A stretch of 64,000 nucleotides of DNA from Roseibium porphyridii (GTDB lineage: Bacteria; Pseudomonadota; Alphaproteobacteria; Rhizobiales; Stappiaceae): the NCBI RefSeq assembly GCF_026191725.2, contig NZ_CP120863.1:352001-416000 (forward strand). The letters are read 5' to 3'. Below, one piece after another: positions 55,867 to 64,000 of the stretch. Below the pieces are notes generated by a model. The model did not search any database. It worked only from the letters and a program-made list of their open reading frames with translations, and was not told the DNA's origin. Position numbers and translations under genes: made by a program. The number at the start of each line of letters is the position of its first letter. Within the stretch, counting starts at the first letter, position 1.

Positions 55867-57591
55867 TCAGGCGTCGGTGGGAGCATCCCCCGGCAATCTG
55901 AGTCCATCTAAACTTTTCATAGCAAAGATCTGCAAGGGAATTTCCTTGCCTCTGAGCTTGATTTCCGCTGTTTCTGCACCAGTAATGCCAGCTTCCGCAG
56001 CGTCGACAACGGCTTTCGAGACAACCAGAAAACTGCCATGATCCTTGTTTGCGGTCTCCAAGCGGCTTGCTGTGTTCACAACATCACCAAGCGCGGTCAG
56101 GCCACGAGCGGAACCGGCCGAACCGATGCGACCCAAAATAGCCGGCCCGAGATGAAGTCCGATGCCCAGCCTGATCGGGTCATGAAACTGCGGCCCCTTT
56201 TCGGAATCCAGCGATTGCATTACCGCTTCTATGCGCCTTGCTGCACGCAGGGCCTGGCAAGCGCCCGTTTGCGGTCCAGTATCCATGCCGAAGATTGCCA
56301 TGATGCCATCGCCTATGAACTTGTCGACATAACCGCCTTCGGCACGGATGGCTGAAGATGCCTGGTCGAGGTACTCGTTCAGAAGATGCACAACGTCATA
56401 GGCCAACTGGGATTCGGTAATGCCTGTGAAGTTGCGCAGGTCCACAAACATGACCGCAACTTCCTGTTCGACGCCCCAGTAATAGGCATCCTGAAGGTTT
56501 TCGCCACTTGTGCCTTTGGCTTTGACCGGAACCAGAGGCTGTACCGATATGTTCTTCTGTGGCCGGACCTGGCATGCCAGCCTCACATCTTCGTTTGCGC
56601 CGATCCTTGCAAGAACAGATGCCTCTGCGTCGCTTGGCTGGCCAAGGGCCGTCGCCCCCTCCAACACCTTGATCCGGCAGGTGGAACAGCGCGCCCGTCC
56701 TCCGCAAACGGAGGCAATCGGGATATCATTCATGCGGCTGATTTCAAGGAGCGTTGCACCCGGTTGTGCCTTGATGGAAAGTCCACCGGGAAAGTCGATT
56801 GAAAGGTTCCGCGCCCTCAAGCTGAAAAGATAGCGGATCAGGATCGCCAGCAGACTTACGGCAATCAGTCCTAAGGCAACGGAGCGAATTTGCACAATCG
56901 CCTCTCGGGCCCAGAGCTGCTGTTCTTCGGTGATCTTGACCGCGATGTCCTGGGTCAGGGCCAGACGACGCGCCGCTTCAATCCATCCCCAGATCGAGGC
57001 AACCGGCAAAGCAACCGCAAAAACGGCAATTGCGGGCATCACACGAGAATAAAACGGATAAAGCCTTAGCCAGAAATGCAATCCCAGCATTGAATGGATC
57101 CAGACAATCAGCAACAGGATTGACTGCCCAAGCCCGTGATTGGGCCAAAGTATTGTGAGCATTTGCGAATAGGTCGGAGAAAAGTCAAATGCGTTTGCAA
57201 GGCCCATGGTTGTCGTGATGTGCGGTATCAGCAGCCATGGAATATAAAGGCCGAGCGTGAGTTGCACGAACTCCCAGCGCGACATCTTCAACGTCCGTCT
57301 TTTGCTTGTCCGCCACAAGGCAAGGCCGACATGTGTGAGCGCAGCGATGCTGAGTACACTTTCGCCAAGCACACTGCGCCAGACCCAGTAGTGCCAGAAA
57401 GACGCCTTGTTCATCACATCAAATGAGACAATACCGAGGGCATGATTGATGAAGTGGCTCAGGCAAAAGGCAAAAAGGATCAAACCACTCCACAGCTGCA
57501 AGCGTTGTGGCCAGGTACCCGATCCCGGCGTAGCGGCATTTTTGGGGTCTTGCGCGTTTTCGGAAACAGATGTTGTTCCGGGAACGGTCAT
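55867..57591 (-). CDS. Adenylate cyclase with cytochrome-b-like membrane domain and 2Fe-2S ferredoxin domain
   Basis: A 574-residue class III cyclase. Six membrane segments (about 30-255) carry paired His residues (H46 and H50, H87, H124, H166, H172), as in succinate-dehydrogenase-type b-heme anchors. A 2Fe-2S ferredoxin domain (260-355) has C296-x5-C302-x2-C305 and C340. The cyclase (375-560) has metal Asp384 and Asp428, and N506/R510 in DVVNTASRLE. It would link quinone or redox state to cAMP. S. meliloti CyaC is a characterised relative with a diheme-b anchor. The start is ATG 57591; the TTG frame to 57645 is less likely. Confidence 0.87.
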   Translation of the reverse strand: MTVPGTTSVSENAQDPKNAATPGSGTWPQRLQLWSGLILFAFCLSHFINHALGIVSFDVMNKASFWHYWVWRSVLGESVLSIAALTHVGLALWRTSKRRTLKMSRWEFVQLTLGLYIPWLLIPHITTTMGLANAFDFSPTYSQMLTILWPNHGLGQSILLLIVWIHSMLGLHFWLRLYPFYSRVMPAIAVFAVALPVASIWGWIEAARRLALTQDIAVKITEEQQLWAREAIVQIRSVALGLIAVSLLAILIRYLFSLRARNLSIDFPGGLSIKAQPGATLLEISRMNDIPIASVCGGRARCSTCRIKVLEGATALGQPSDAEASVLARIGANEDVRLACQVRPQKNISVQPLVPVKAKGTSGENLQDAYYWGVEQEVAVMFVDLRNFTGITESQLAYDVVHLLNEYLDQASSAIRAEGGYVDKFIGDGIMAIFGMDTGPQTGACQALRAARRIEAVMQSLDSEKGPQFHDPIRLGIGLHLGPAILGRIGSAGSARGLTALGDVVNTASRLETANKDHGSFLVVSKAVVDAAEAGITGAETAEIKLRGKEIPLQIFAMKSLDGLRLPGDAPTDA

Positions 57592-57802
57592 CGTGCCGTA
57601 ACGTCCTCTCCGCTTGATAGTCTCGATCCAAAAAAGCGCAGGCAAAGCGCCAGATTACTTCGCGTCTAAAGATCAGTGACCCGAGAGTCAGGTTCGGTCA
57701 AGCCGGATAGTGGAAAGAATTCAGCAACAAACGTTGCCCTCTTGAAACGCGCTTCTTTAACGGCAAGTGTCCTGCAGGACGAATATACAGGGACGCCAAT
57801 TC

Positions 57803-58162
57803 ATGAAGCTATACGGAATCAAGAACTGCGACACGGTCAAAAAAGCGCGGAAATTTCTGGAAGAAGCCGGGGTTTCCTATGATTTCCACGACTACAAGAA
57901 AGATGGTGTGGACGCGGACAAACTCGCCAAATTTGTCGGTGAGTTTGGCTGGGACTCGATCTTGAACAAGCGAGGAACCACTTGGCGCCGCCTTGATGAG
58001 GCAACCCAGGAAGGCGTGACAGACGCCAAGAGCGCACTCGATGTCATGATCGAGCACCCGTCAGTCATCAAGCGACCGATTGTTGAAGGCGAAGCGAAGA
58101 ACTTTGTCGGATTTGACCCCGTGGCCTGGGAAATGGCCCTCGAACTCGGCGAACTGAAGTAG
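57803..58162 (+). CDS. ArsC-family (YffB/Spx-like) protein
   Basis: A 119-residue thioredoxin-fold protein. It begins KLYGIKNCDTVKKARKFLEE, where the family's active site CxxT/S appears as CDTV, and ends with the RPIVEGE.KNFVGFD region. These proteins are ArsC relatives such as YffB, with a single active cysteine; arsenate reduction is not assured. The ATG at 57803 follows AGGGA. It is divergent from the cyclase gene and convergent with the M15-type lipoprotein gene. Confidence 0.86.
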   Translation: MKLYGIKNCDTVKKARKFLEEAGVSYDFHDYKKDGVDADKLAKFVGEFGWDSILNKRGTTWRRLDEATQEGVTDAKSALDVMIEHPSVIKRPIVEGEAKNFVGFDPVAWEMALELGELK

Positions 58163-58171
58163 CTGCCAAGT

Positions 58172-58588
58172 TTACCAGGTGCGGCGTGGACCGGTGTCGA
58201 TGTGATAGTGACCGGAAGAATAGTGCTTGTAACCGCCGACTTCCCTTTGCGATTTCAGGAATGCAATAACTGAAGACGGGTTTCCGGCCACTGAAAAATC
58301 AACGGCCTGACAATTCAGGTGGTAGGAATCCTTCGCGCCGCCCTTCCACCAGTTTTCCAGCCACCACCGCTTGGTGGAATGAACCGTGACCTTGCCATAC
58401 CGTTTGGCAACGCGATTCAGCACCTTTTTGAGCTTGCGCGGAACACACCAGGCGGTGTCGTTGTAGTTGATCGAATTGTGGGAGGCCGTCATCCAGCCCA
58501 TGCCGGAGACACCCGCGACGGTGCCGCAACCTGCTAGAGCGGTGATCAATCCGAGAAAAACTGTCCAAGCTAAGACGCGCTGACGCAT
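58172..58588 (-). CDS. Lipoprotein with YcbK/M15-type peptidase domain
   Basis: A 138-residue protein with a lipoprotein signal (lipobox LITALAGC) and a small D-Ala-D-Ala carboxypeptidase-like domain. Metal ligands are suggested by SYHLNCQAVDF (His and Asp) and the C-terminal GHYHIDTGPRRTW. YcbK and related M15 enzymes trim peptidoglycan peptides. The ATG at 58588 is chosen because the lipobox then falls at the usual distance; the upstream frame to 58690 lacks a signal. Confidence 0.8.
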   Translation of the reverse strand: MRQRVLAWTVFLGLITALAGCGTVAGVSGMGWMTASHNSINYNDTAWCVPRKLKKVLNRVAKRYGKVTVHSTKRWWLENWWKGGAKDSYHLNCQAVDFSVAGNPSSVIAFLKSQREVGGYKHYSSGHYHIDTGPRRTW

Positions 58589-58781
58589 AACTGGCGGGCC
58601 CTGTCGATTATCGGTTGCAATACACTCCCCCGCACCAAGGTCCCGGAATTTGATTAAAATTTGAATGAAAAACGTGGTTAACAAAGACAAGAAACAAATG
58701 TTTCAGGATTCGGCAATTTCTGATACAAATGTCACAAAGCCGCCTGCCATGATATCTGACCCTCCTTCCGGAAATTGAATT

Positions 58782-60098
58782 ATGTCCCATGTTTTTCCCC
58801 GCCATACCAAAGCCAATCCACCCGTCGCCACTCAAGGCGATGGCTGCTATATCATTGATAAAAATGGGAAAAAATACTTTGACGGATCCGGCGGTGCGGC
58901 GGTTTCCTGCCTCGGTCACAGCGATCCGGACGTAACGCGAGCAATCAAGGCGCAGGTCGATCAAATCGCCTTCGCTCACACGGGCTTCTTCACCTCCGAA
59001 CCTGCAGAAGATCTCGCGAACCACCTGATCGAAGCGGCTCCTGGAAGCCTTGACCGGGTTTATTTCGTTTCTGGCGGATCTGAGGCGATGGAAGCCGCCT
59101 TGAAGTTAGCGCGGCAGTACTTTCTGGAAAAAGGCGAAACCTCTCGGCACCGTGTCATCGCGCGTCGTCAAAGTTATCACGGCAACACCCTGGGTGCGCT
59201 CGCAACAGGCGGTAACCAGTGGCGGAGAGAGCCATTTGCACCGCTGATGATCGAAACGTCGCATATTTCGGCCTGCTACGAATATCGGGGTCGTCGGGAT
59301 GACGAAACGGCTTTTGACTATGGTCAGCGCGTTGCCAATGAGTTGGAGACGGAAATCGAACGTCTCGGTCCGGAAAATGTCATGGCCTTCGTTGCAGAGC
59401 CGGTCGTCGGGGCGACTGCTGGCGCCGTGCCGCCGGTCGAGGGCTATTTCAAGCGCATCCGCGAGATCTGTGATCAACACGGTGTTCTTCTGATCCTGGA
59501 CGAAGTCATGTGCGGAATGGGTCGGACCGGAACGCTTTTCGCATGCGAGCAAGATGATGTGGCCCCTGATATCTTGTGCATCGCCAAAGGCCTTGGAGCC
59601 GGTTACCAGCCTATTGGAGCGATGCTGTGCACGAGCGCAATCTACAGAGCCATTGAGGAAGGCTCAGGTTTCTTTCAGCACGGACACACCTATATCGGCC
59701 ATCCAACAGCCTGTGCGGCGGCTTTGGCCGTATTCAAAAAACTGCAGGGCGGCATTGCCGATCGGGTCATGCCGATGGGCAGCAAGCTGGACGCAGCGCT
59801 CAAAGACGCCTTCGGCCAGCATGCCAACGTGGGTGACATTCGCGGGCGAGGCCTTTTCCGTGGTCTGGAAATCGTCGAGGATCGTGGCACCAAGTCTCCC
59901 TTTGCACCGGCGCGAGGTATCAACAAAGCGCTGAAGAAAGCCGCTTTCGAAGCCGGTCTCATTTGCTATCCGATGGGTGGAACCGTTGACGGAGTTCAGG
60001 GCGACCATGTGCTTCTGGCGCCTCCATTCATCATGAGTGACGCTCAGGTGGACGAAGTCACCGACAAACTGAACCAGGCGTTCAAAGCAGTCTTTTGA
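58782..60098 (+). CDS. Class III aminotransferase (omega-transaminase type)
   Basis: A 438-residue PLP enzyme. PLP-site motifs are GGSEAMEAALKLARQY, the LDEVMCGMGRTGTLFACE segment and the Schiff-base lysine in CIAKGLGAGYQPIG. GHTYIGHPTACAAAL lies downstream. Family III enzymes move amino groups between omega-amino or beta-amino compounds and 2-oxo acids. The BKACE gene begins three bases after its stop, so the two are coupled and probably handle one beta-amino or beta-keto substrate. Confidence 0.9.
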   Translation: MSHVFPRHTKANPPVATQGDGCYIIDKNGKKYFDGSGGAAVSCLGHSDPDVTRAIKAQVDQIAFAHTGFFTSEPAEDLANHLIEAAPGSLDRVYFVSGGSEAMEAALKLARQYFLEKGETSRHRVIARRQSYHGNTLGALATGGNQWRREPFAPLMIETSHISACYEYRGRRDDETAFDYGQRVANELETEIERLGPENVMAFVAEPVVGATAGAVPPVEGYFKRIREICDQHGVLLILDEVMCGMGRTGTLFACEQDDVAPDILCIAKGLGAGYQPIGAMLCTSAIYRAIEEGSGFFQHGHTYIGHPTACAAALAVFKKLQGGIADRVMPMGSKLDAALKDAFGQHANVGDIRGRGLFRGLEIVEDRGTKSPFAPARGINKALKKAAFEAGLICYPMGGTVDGVQGDHVLLAPPFIMSDAQVDEVTDKLNQAFKAVF

Positions 60099-60101
60099 AA
60101 A

Positions 60102-60941
60102 ATGACACTGAAAACCTCTTGCAACGCGCTGCCGCTGATCATGGCAGCGCCAAACGGTGCTCGTCGCACAAAAAGAGATCATCCGGCGTTGCCGGTCACA
60201 ATTGCGGAAACCGTTGCAGCAGCCAAAAGCTGCTTTGAGGAAGGCGCTGGTGCAATTCACGCCCACGTCCGCAGGCCGGATGGCACTCATGTTCTGGATG
60301 CCGGGCTCTACCGCGAGCTGCTCGCGGAAATGCGCCTCTCAGTCCCAAGGATGCGGGTCCAAATTACGACAGAAGCAGCAGGGATTTATGACGACAAGGC
60401 CCAGCGCGACCTTGTCGATGATCTCAAGCCAAGCTGGGTTTCGATTGCGGTGACTGAAATGGTTCCGCACGAAGCTGGTGCAACGGTGCGGGCATTCTAT
60501 GAAAGAACACGTGCCAATGGGACGACGATCCAGCACATTCTCTATCGCGCAGAGGACCTGGTTCGTTTTTTCGAACTCGCGAAGGACGGCACCATTCCAG
60601 GTAAACGGCATCAGCTGCTTTTTGTCCTTGGCCGATACGCCGACGACCAGGAAAGTACCCCGTCAGATTTGATGCCGTACCTGAACACACTTGAAACGCA
60701 CCCTGCAGATCTGGAACTTGATTGGGCCGTATGTGCCTTTGGCCATCAGGAAACCGATTGTTTGGTCTCGGCAATCAGGAATGGCGGCAAGGCACGCATC
60801 GGCCTTGAGAACGGTCTTTGGAACCGAGATGGCCTGCTGGCCGAGAACAATGCCGATCGGGTGCGTGATCTTGTGAAAGCGCTTGAGAATGAGCCCTGGT
60901 TCGAGCCGGAGGAACTCCGACCCGAACAGGCAAGACCTTAA
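60102..60941 (+). CDS. BKACE-family beta-keto acid cleavage enzyme (DUF849)
   Basis: A 279-residue TIM-barrel enzyme. The zinc-binding HxH is in GAGAIHAHVRRPDG near residues 49-62, with a second site region AVCAFGHQETD and a final GLENGLW. Family members react a beta-keto acid with acetyl-CoA to give acetoacetate and an acyl-CoA; the founding case is 3-keto-5-aminohexanoate in lysine fermentation. Pairing with a class III aminotransferase suggests a catabolic route through a beta-keto acid. It ends 5 bases before the convergent maeB. Confidence 0.9.
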   Translation: MTLKTSCNALPLIMAAPNGARRTKRDHPALPVTIAETVAAAKSCFEEGAGAIHAHVRRPDGTHVLDAGLYRELLAEMRLSVPRMRVQITTEAAGIYDDKAQRDLVDDLKPSWVSIAVTEMVPHEAGATVRAFYERTRANGTTIQHILYRAEDLVRFFELAKDGTIPGKRHQLLFVLGRYADDQESTPSDLMPYLNTLETHPADLELDWAVCAFGHQETDCLVSAIRNGGKARIGLENGLWNRDGLLAENNADRVRDLVKALENEPWFEPEELRPEQARP

Positions 60942-60945
60942 GCTA

Positions 60946-63228
60946 TCAGGTGACGTTGAACGCCGCGATCGCAGCCATATTGACGATGTCGCTGTCTTTC
61001 GCGCCAATCGGCAGGATCTGGATTGGCTTGTCGAAACCAACCAGAAGCGGACCGATCACCGTGGCACCGCCCAGCTCCTGAAGCATCTTTGTTGAAATCG
61101 ATGCGGAGTGGAACGCCGGCATGACCAGCACGTTGGCCGGGCCGGACAGGCGACAGAATGGATAGGCTGCCATGCGTTCCATGTTGAGCGCGACGTCGGC
61201 AGCCATATCGCCGTCATATTCAAAATCAACGCGGCGGCGATCGAGTATCTTCACGGCCTCGATGACTTTTTCAGAGCGTTCTCCACGCGGATGGCCGAAG
61301 GTCGAGTAAGCGAGCATAGCCACTTTTGGTTCATATCCGAGCTTACGAGCAACATGCGCCGCTTCTTCCGCGATATCGGCCAATTCTTCTGAATTTGGCA
61401 TATCGATCACTGCCGTATCTGCGATCAGGACCGTCCGACCCCGAACCAGTGCAAGCGTCACACCGATCACCCGGTGACCCGGCTTCGGATCGATTGTTGC
61501 CTTCACCGTGTCGAGAGCAACGGAATAATTCCGGGTGAGGCCGGTTACCATGGCGTCAGCATCACCCCGCGCCACCATGATCGCTCCCCAGTAGTTGCGG
61601 TCGTTGTTGACCATGCGCTGACAGTCGCGCAACAGATATCCTTTGCGCTGCAAGCGACCGTAAAGATACTGGGCATAATCCGCATTCCGGTCGGAAAGCC
61701 GCGCGTTCTGGATCGAAACACCCGATTTGTTGAGGTCGATCCCTGCTTGATCTGCCACATTTTTAATCTCGTCTTCGCGACCGATAAGGATCGCTTCTCC
61801 AAGACCCTGCGACACGAAACTGGCGGCAGCACGGATCACCGGCTCCTCTTCGCCTTCAGCAAATACAACACGTTTCGGCTGCTGGCGAACCTTCGAGAAG
61901 ATGCGTTGCAACGTTCCGGCAACAGGATCGCGGCGGGCAGAAAGCTGGTGCTTGTAGGCCTCCATATCGACAATCGGGCGTCTGGCGACACCTGAATCCA
62001 TAGCTGCCTGCGCCACAGCGGGCGGAATTGCGTGAATGAGACGTGGATCGAAGGGAACGGGGATGATGTATTCAGGTCCAAATTTCGGGCGATTGCCACG
62101 ATATGCCGCCGCGACTTCGTCCGGCACCTCTTCGCGAGCAAGATCCGCCAACGCATGGGCGCAGGCAACCTTCATCTCATCGTTGATAGTCGTTGCCTGA
62201 ACATCGAGCGCACCTCTGAAAATATAAGGAAACCCGAGCACGTTGTTGACCTGGTTCGGATAGTCGGAGCGACCCGTTGCAACGATGGCGTCGTCCCTGA
62301 CAGCCGCAGCTTCTTCCGGTGTGATTTCCGGGTCCGGGTTGGCCATGGCGAAGATGACCGGGTTGGGTGCCATAACCCTGAGCATATCCGGGGTCAGAGC
62401 CCCTTTAACGGAAACACCGAAGAAAACGTCAGCACCTTTTAGCGCGTCGTACAGCGACCGGGCATCCGTCTCGATGGCATGTGCCGATTTCCATTGGTTC
62501 ATGCCCTCGGCACGGCCTTTGTAAATGACGCCCTTTGTATCGCACAGGGTCACATTTTCATGCGGAATGCCCATGGCCTTGACCAGCTCGATGCAGGCAA
62601 TGCCTGCGGCGCCGGCGCCGTTGCAGACCACCTTGGTGTTTTTCATGTCCCGGCCGGTCAGATGTAGAGCATTGATGAGGCCGGCGGCGGCAATGATCGC
62701 CGTTCCATGCTGATCGTCATGGAATACCGGTATATCCATCAGTTCTCGAAGCCGCTGTTCGATGATGAAGCAGTCCGGCGCCTTGATGTCCTCAAGGTTG
62801 ATGCCACCAAAGGACGGACCGAGGTAGCGGACCGAGTTGATGAACTCCTCCACTTCGCCCGTTTCCACTTCGAGGTCGATGGAATCGACATCTGCAAAGC
62901 GCTTGAAGAGAACGGATTTGCCCTCCATCACGGGCTTTGACGCCAACGCGCCCAGATTGCCAAGTCCCAAGATCGCCGAACCATTTGAGATGACTGCGAC
63001 CAGATTGCCCTTGGTGGTGTAGTCATAGGCGCGGCTCGGGTCTTCCGCGATGGCGAGCACCGGCACGGCCACGCCAGGGGAATAGGCCAGGGAAAGGTCA
63101 CGCTGAGTTGCCATGGGCTTGGTCGGCGTGATTTCCAGTTTTCCGGGCCTACCTTCCTGATGGAATTGCAGCGCTTCCTGATCAGTGAAGCTGATGTTTG
63201 TTTTCGACGACTTTTTTTCAGCGGACAT
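60946..63228 (-). CDS. maeB: NADP-dependent malic enzyme fused to a phosphotransacetylase domain
   Basis: A 760-residue protein. Residues 1-430 form the malic enzyme ([15 protein letters not shown] near the N-terminus, [36 protein letters not shown]). From about 440 a phosphotransacetylase-like domain follows ([15 protein letters not shown]). This is the usual long form of alphaproteobacteria, in which the C-terminal domain is regulatory rather than catalytic. It oxidatively decarboxylates malate to pyruvate. It is divergent from mutS. Confidence 0.94.
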   Translation of the reverse strand: MSAEKKSSKTNISFTDQEALQFHQEGRPGKLEITPTKPMATQRDLSLAYSPGVAVPVLAIAEDPSRAYDYTTKGNLVAVISNGSAILGLGNLGALASKPVMEGKSVLFKRFADVDSIDLEVETGEVEEFINSVRYLGPSFGGINLEDIKAPDCFIIEQRLRELMDIPVFHDDQHGTAIIAAAGLINALHLTGRDMKNTKVVCNGAGAAGIACIELVKAMGIPHENVTLCDTKGVIYKGRAEGMNQWKSAHAIETDARSLYDALKGADVFFGVSVKGALTPDMLRVMAPNPVIFAMANPDPEITPEEAAAVRDDAIVATGRSDYPNQVNNVLGFPYIFRGALDVQATTINDEMKVACAHALADLAREEVPDEVAAAYRGNRPKFGPEYIIPVPFDPRLIHAIPPAVAQAAMDSGVARRPIVDMEAYKHQLSARRDPVAGTLQRIFSKVRQQPKRVVFAEGEEEPVIRAAASFVSQGLGEAILIGREDEIKNVADQAGIDLNKSGVSIQNARLSDRNADYAQYLYGRLQRKGYLLRDCQRMVNNDRNYWGAIMVARGDADAMVTGLTRNYSVALDTVKATIDPKPGHRVIGVTLALVRGRTVLIADTAVIDMPNSEELADIAEEAAHVARKLGYEPKVAMLAYSTFGHPRGERSEKVIEAVKILDRRRVDFEYDGDMAADVALNMERMAAYPFCRLSGPANVLVMPAFHSASISTKMLQELGGATVIGPLLVGFDKPIQILPIGAKDSDIVNMAAIAAFNVT

Positions 63229-63388
63229 GACGCGGGCGGTTCCTCTCCGTGATGCGCGGGCACGCGTTTGCGGGTCGAAACTGACCCTTGGGCGGGTCTT
63301 CGACCTTATCCCCTGGAAAATGAAGCCTCAAGCCAAGATGCCTTACGCCCTTGGTGGAATGGGAGGCGAGGTTTGCTAGGTATCGGAC

Positions 63389-64000
63389 ATGAGTGGGATG
63401 AGCGTACAAAAACCGGTTCAGGCCGATGGCAAAGTCACGCCAATGATGGCCCAGTTCCTGGAGATCAAGGCCGCCAATCCGGATAGCCTGCTGTTCTACC
63501 GGATGGGTGATTTCTACGAGCTTTTTTTCGAAGACGCCGAAATTGCGTCGGCCGCCTTGAGCATCACACTGACCAAACGTGGCAAGCACCAAGGTGACGA
63601 CATTCCCATGTGCGGTGTGCCCGTACATGCCGCCGACGACTACCTGCAGAAGCTGATCGCCAAGGGTTTCCGCGTCTCCGTATGCGAACAGACAGAGGAC
63701 CCCGCCGAAGCCAAGAAACGAGGATCGAAATCCGTTGTCCGACGGGACGTGGTTCGGCTTGTTACCCCGGGAACGTTGACCGAGGAACGGCTTCTTGATG
63801 CAGGTTCGAACAATTTCCTGATGGCCCTGACCCGGCTGAAGGGAGGATCACTGGACGGCACCGCGGTTTACGGCCTTGCGTGGATCGACATGTCGACCGG
63901 TTCCTTTCAAGTTTCGGAGACAGATCAGCAACGTCTTGCAGCCGATCTGGCGCAAGTTTCGCCACGCGAACTGATCCTGGCAGACAACCTGCTGCAAGAA
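63389..64000 (+). CDS. mutS: DNA mismatch repair protein MutS, N-terminal fragment
   Basis: Only the first 204 codons are present; the frame is open at the right edge. The start ATG at 63389 is followed by [35 protein letters not shown], the mismatch-binding domain with the FYE motif, and then [17 protein letters not shown] and VCEQTEDP. MutS binds mismatches and recruits MutL. A second in-frame ATG three codons on is possible. It is divergent from maeB. Confidence 0.95.
   Translation, partial: MSGMSVQKPVQADGKVTPMMAQFLEIKAANPDSLLFYRMGDFYELFFEDAEIASAALSITLTKRGKHQGDDIPMCGVPVHAADDYLQKLIAKGFRVSVCEQTEDPAEAKKRGSKSVVRRDVVRLVTPGTLTEERLLDAGSNNFLMALTRLKGGSLDGTAVYGLAWIDMSTGSFQVSETDQQRLAADLAQVSPRELILADNLLQE

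Noticed and set aside
1-64000. tRNA, rRNA, CRISPR and insertion sequences
   Set aside because: Scanning the intergenic gaps by eye showed no cloverleaf with a conserved T-arm, no spaced repeats and no transposase. A tRNAscan run would be decisive for weak tRNAs.

Overview
The window is a dense stretch of bacterial chromosome with about 57 protein genes and almost no non-coding DNA. It is most likely alphaproteobacterial, order Rhizobiales/Hyphomicrobiales, and the mix of proteins recalls the Stappia/Roseibium (Labrenzia) group. The evidence is recognition by eye: an OlsB-type ornithine-lipid acyltransferase, a Tim44-like protein paired with MltA, the glnD-murJ-trpS block, the rph-rdgB-hemW operon divergent from hrcA, a fused malic enzyme/phosphotransacetylase divergent from mutS, an intracellular PHB depolymerase and DUF2852. 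No database search was run. I see no rRNA, tRNA, CRISPR array, insertion sequence, prophage or clear pseudogene. Both ends cut genes: coaBC on the left and mutS on the right.

Layout. 1-6.98 kb: end of coaBC, a DODA-type dioxygenase, an OmpA-domain protein and a Cys-repeat protein with a terminator, then dut, a HAD phosphatase, cysK, a GNAT protein, a YbjQ protein and a zinc alcohol dehydrogenase. 7.0-15.2 kb: comM, then an accessory-looking block made of a divergent LysR regulator/EgtD-like methyltransferase/MFS exporter cluster, a membrane LytTR regulator divergent from a secreted Ntn amidohydrolase, and a Tat-exported cyclase-family hydrolase. 15.2-20.0 kb: polA, an acyltransferase-3 protein and fxsA. 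20.3-29.5 kb: the tim44-like/mltA/smr/xre operon, glnD, murJ, trpS and an unknown protein. 29.5-38.4 kb: a hybrid histidine kinase, olsB with a candidate Pho box, a class A PBP, a secreted Cys protein, a YgjP metallopeptidase, DUF2852 and a glycosyltransferase. 38.6-46.9 kb: a PHB depolymerase fused to a helix-hairpin-helix domain, hemW/rdgB/rph, hrcA, a MoeB/ThiF protein and a sugar-acid dehydratase. 46.9-55.9 kb: a P-type-ATPase-like protein without the usual catalytic motifs, a 650-bp non-coding island, a peptide ABC transporter and an ArgE-type deacylase. 55.9-64 kb: an adenylate cyclase carrying a cytochrome-b-like membrane region and a 2Fe-2S ferredoxin domain, an ArsC-like protein, an M15-type lipoprotein, an aminotransferase/BKACE operon, maeB and mutS.

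How the genes work together. Housekeeping functions dominate: DNA repair and replication (polA, mutS, rdgB, dut), cell wall (murJ, mltA, PBP), nitrogen signalling (glnD) and stress (hrcA). The parts most worth following are the EgtD-like methyltransferase/exporter cluster with altered active-site motifs, the P-type ATPase relative that cannot use the canonical DKTGT chemistry, the depolymerase-HhH fusion, the redox-linked adenylate cyclase, the aminotransferase/BKACE pair, and the candidate sRNA island near 48.6-49.2 kb.
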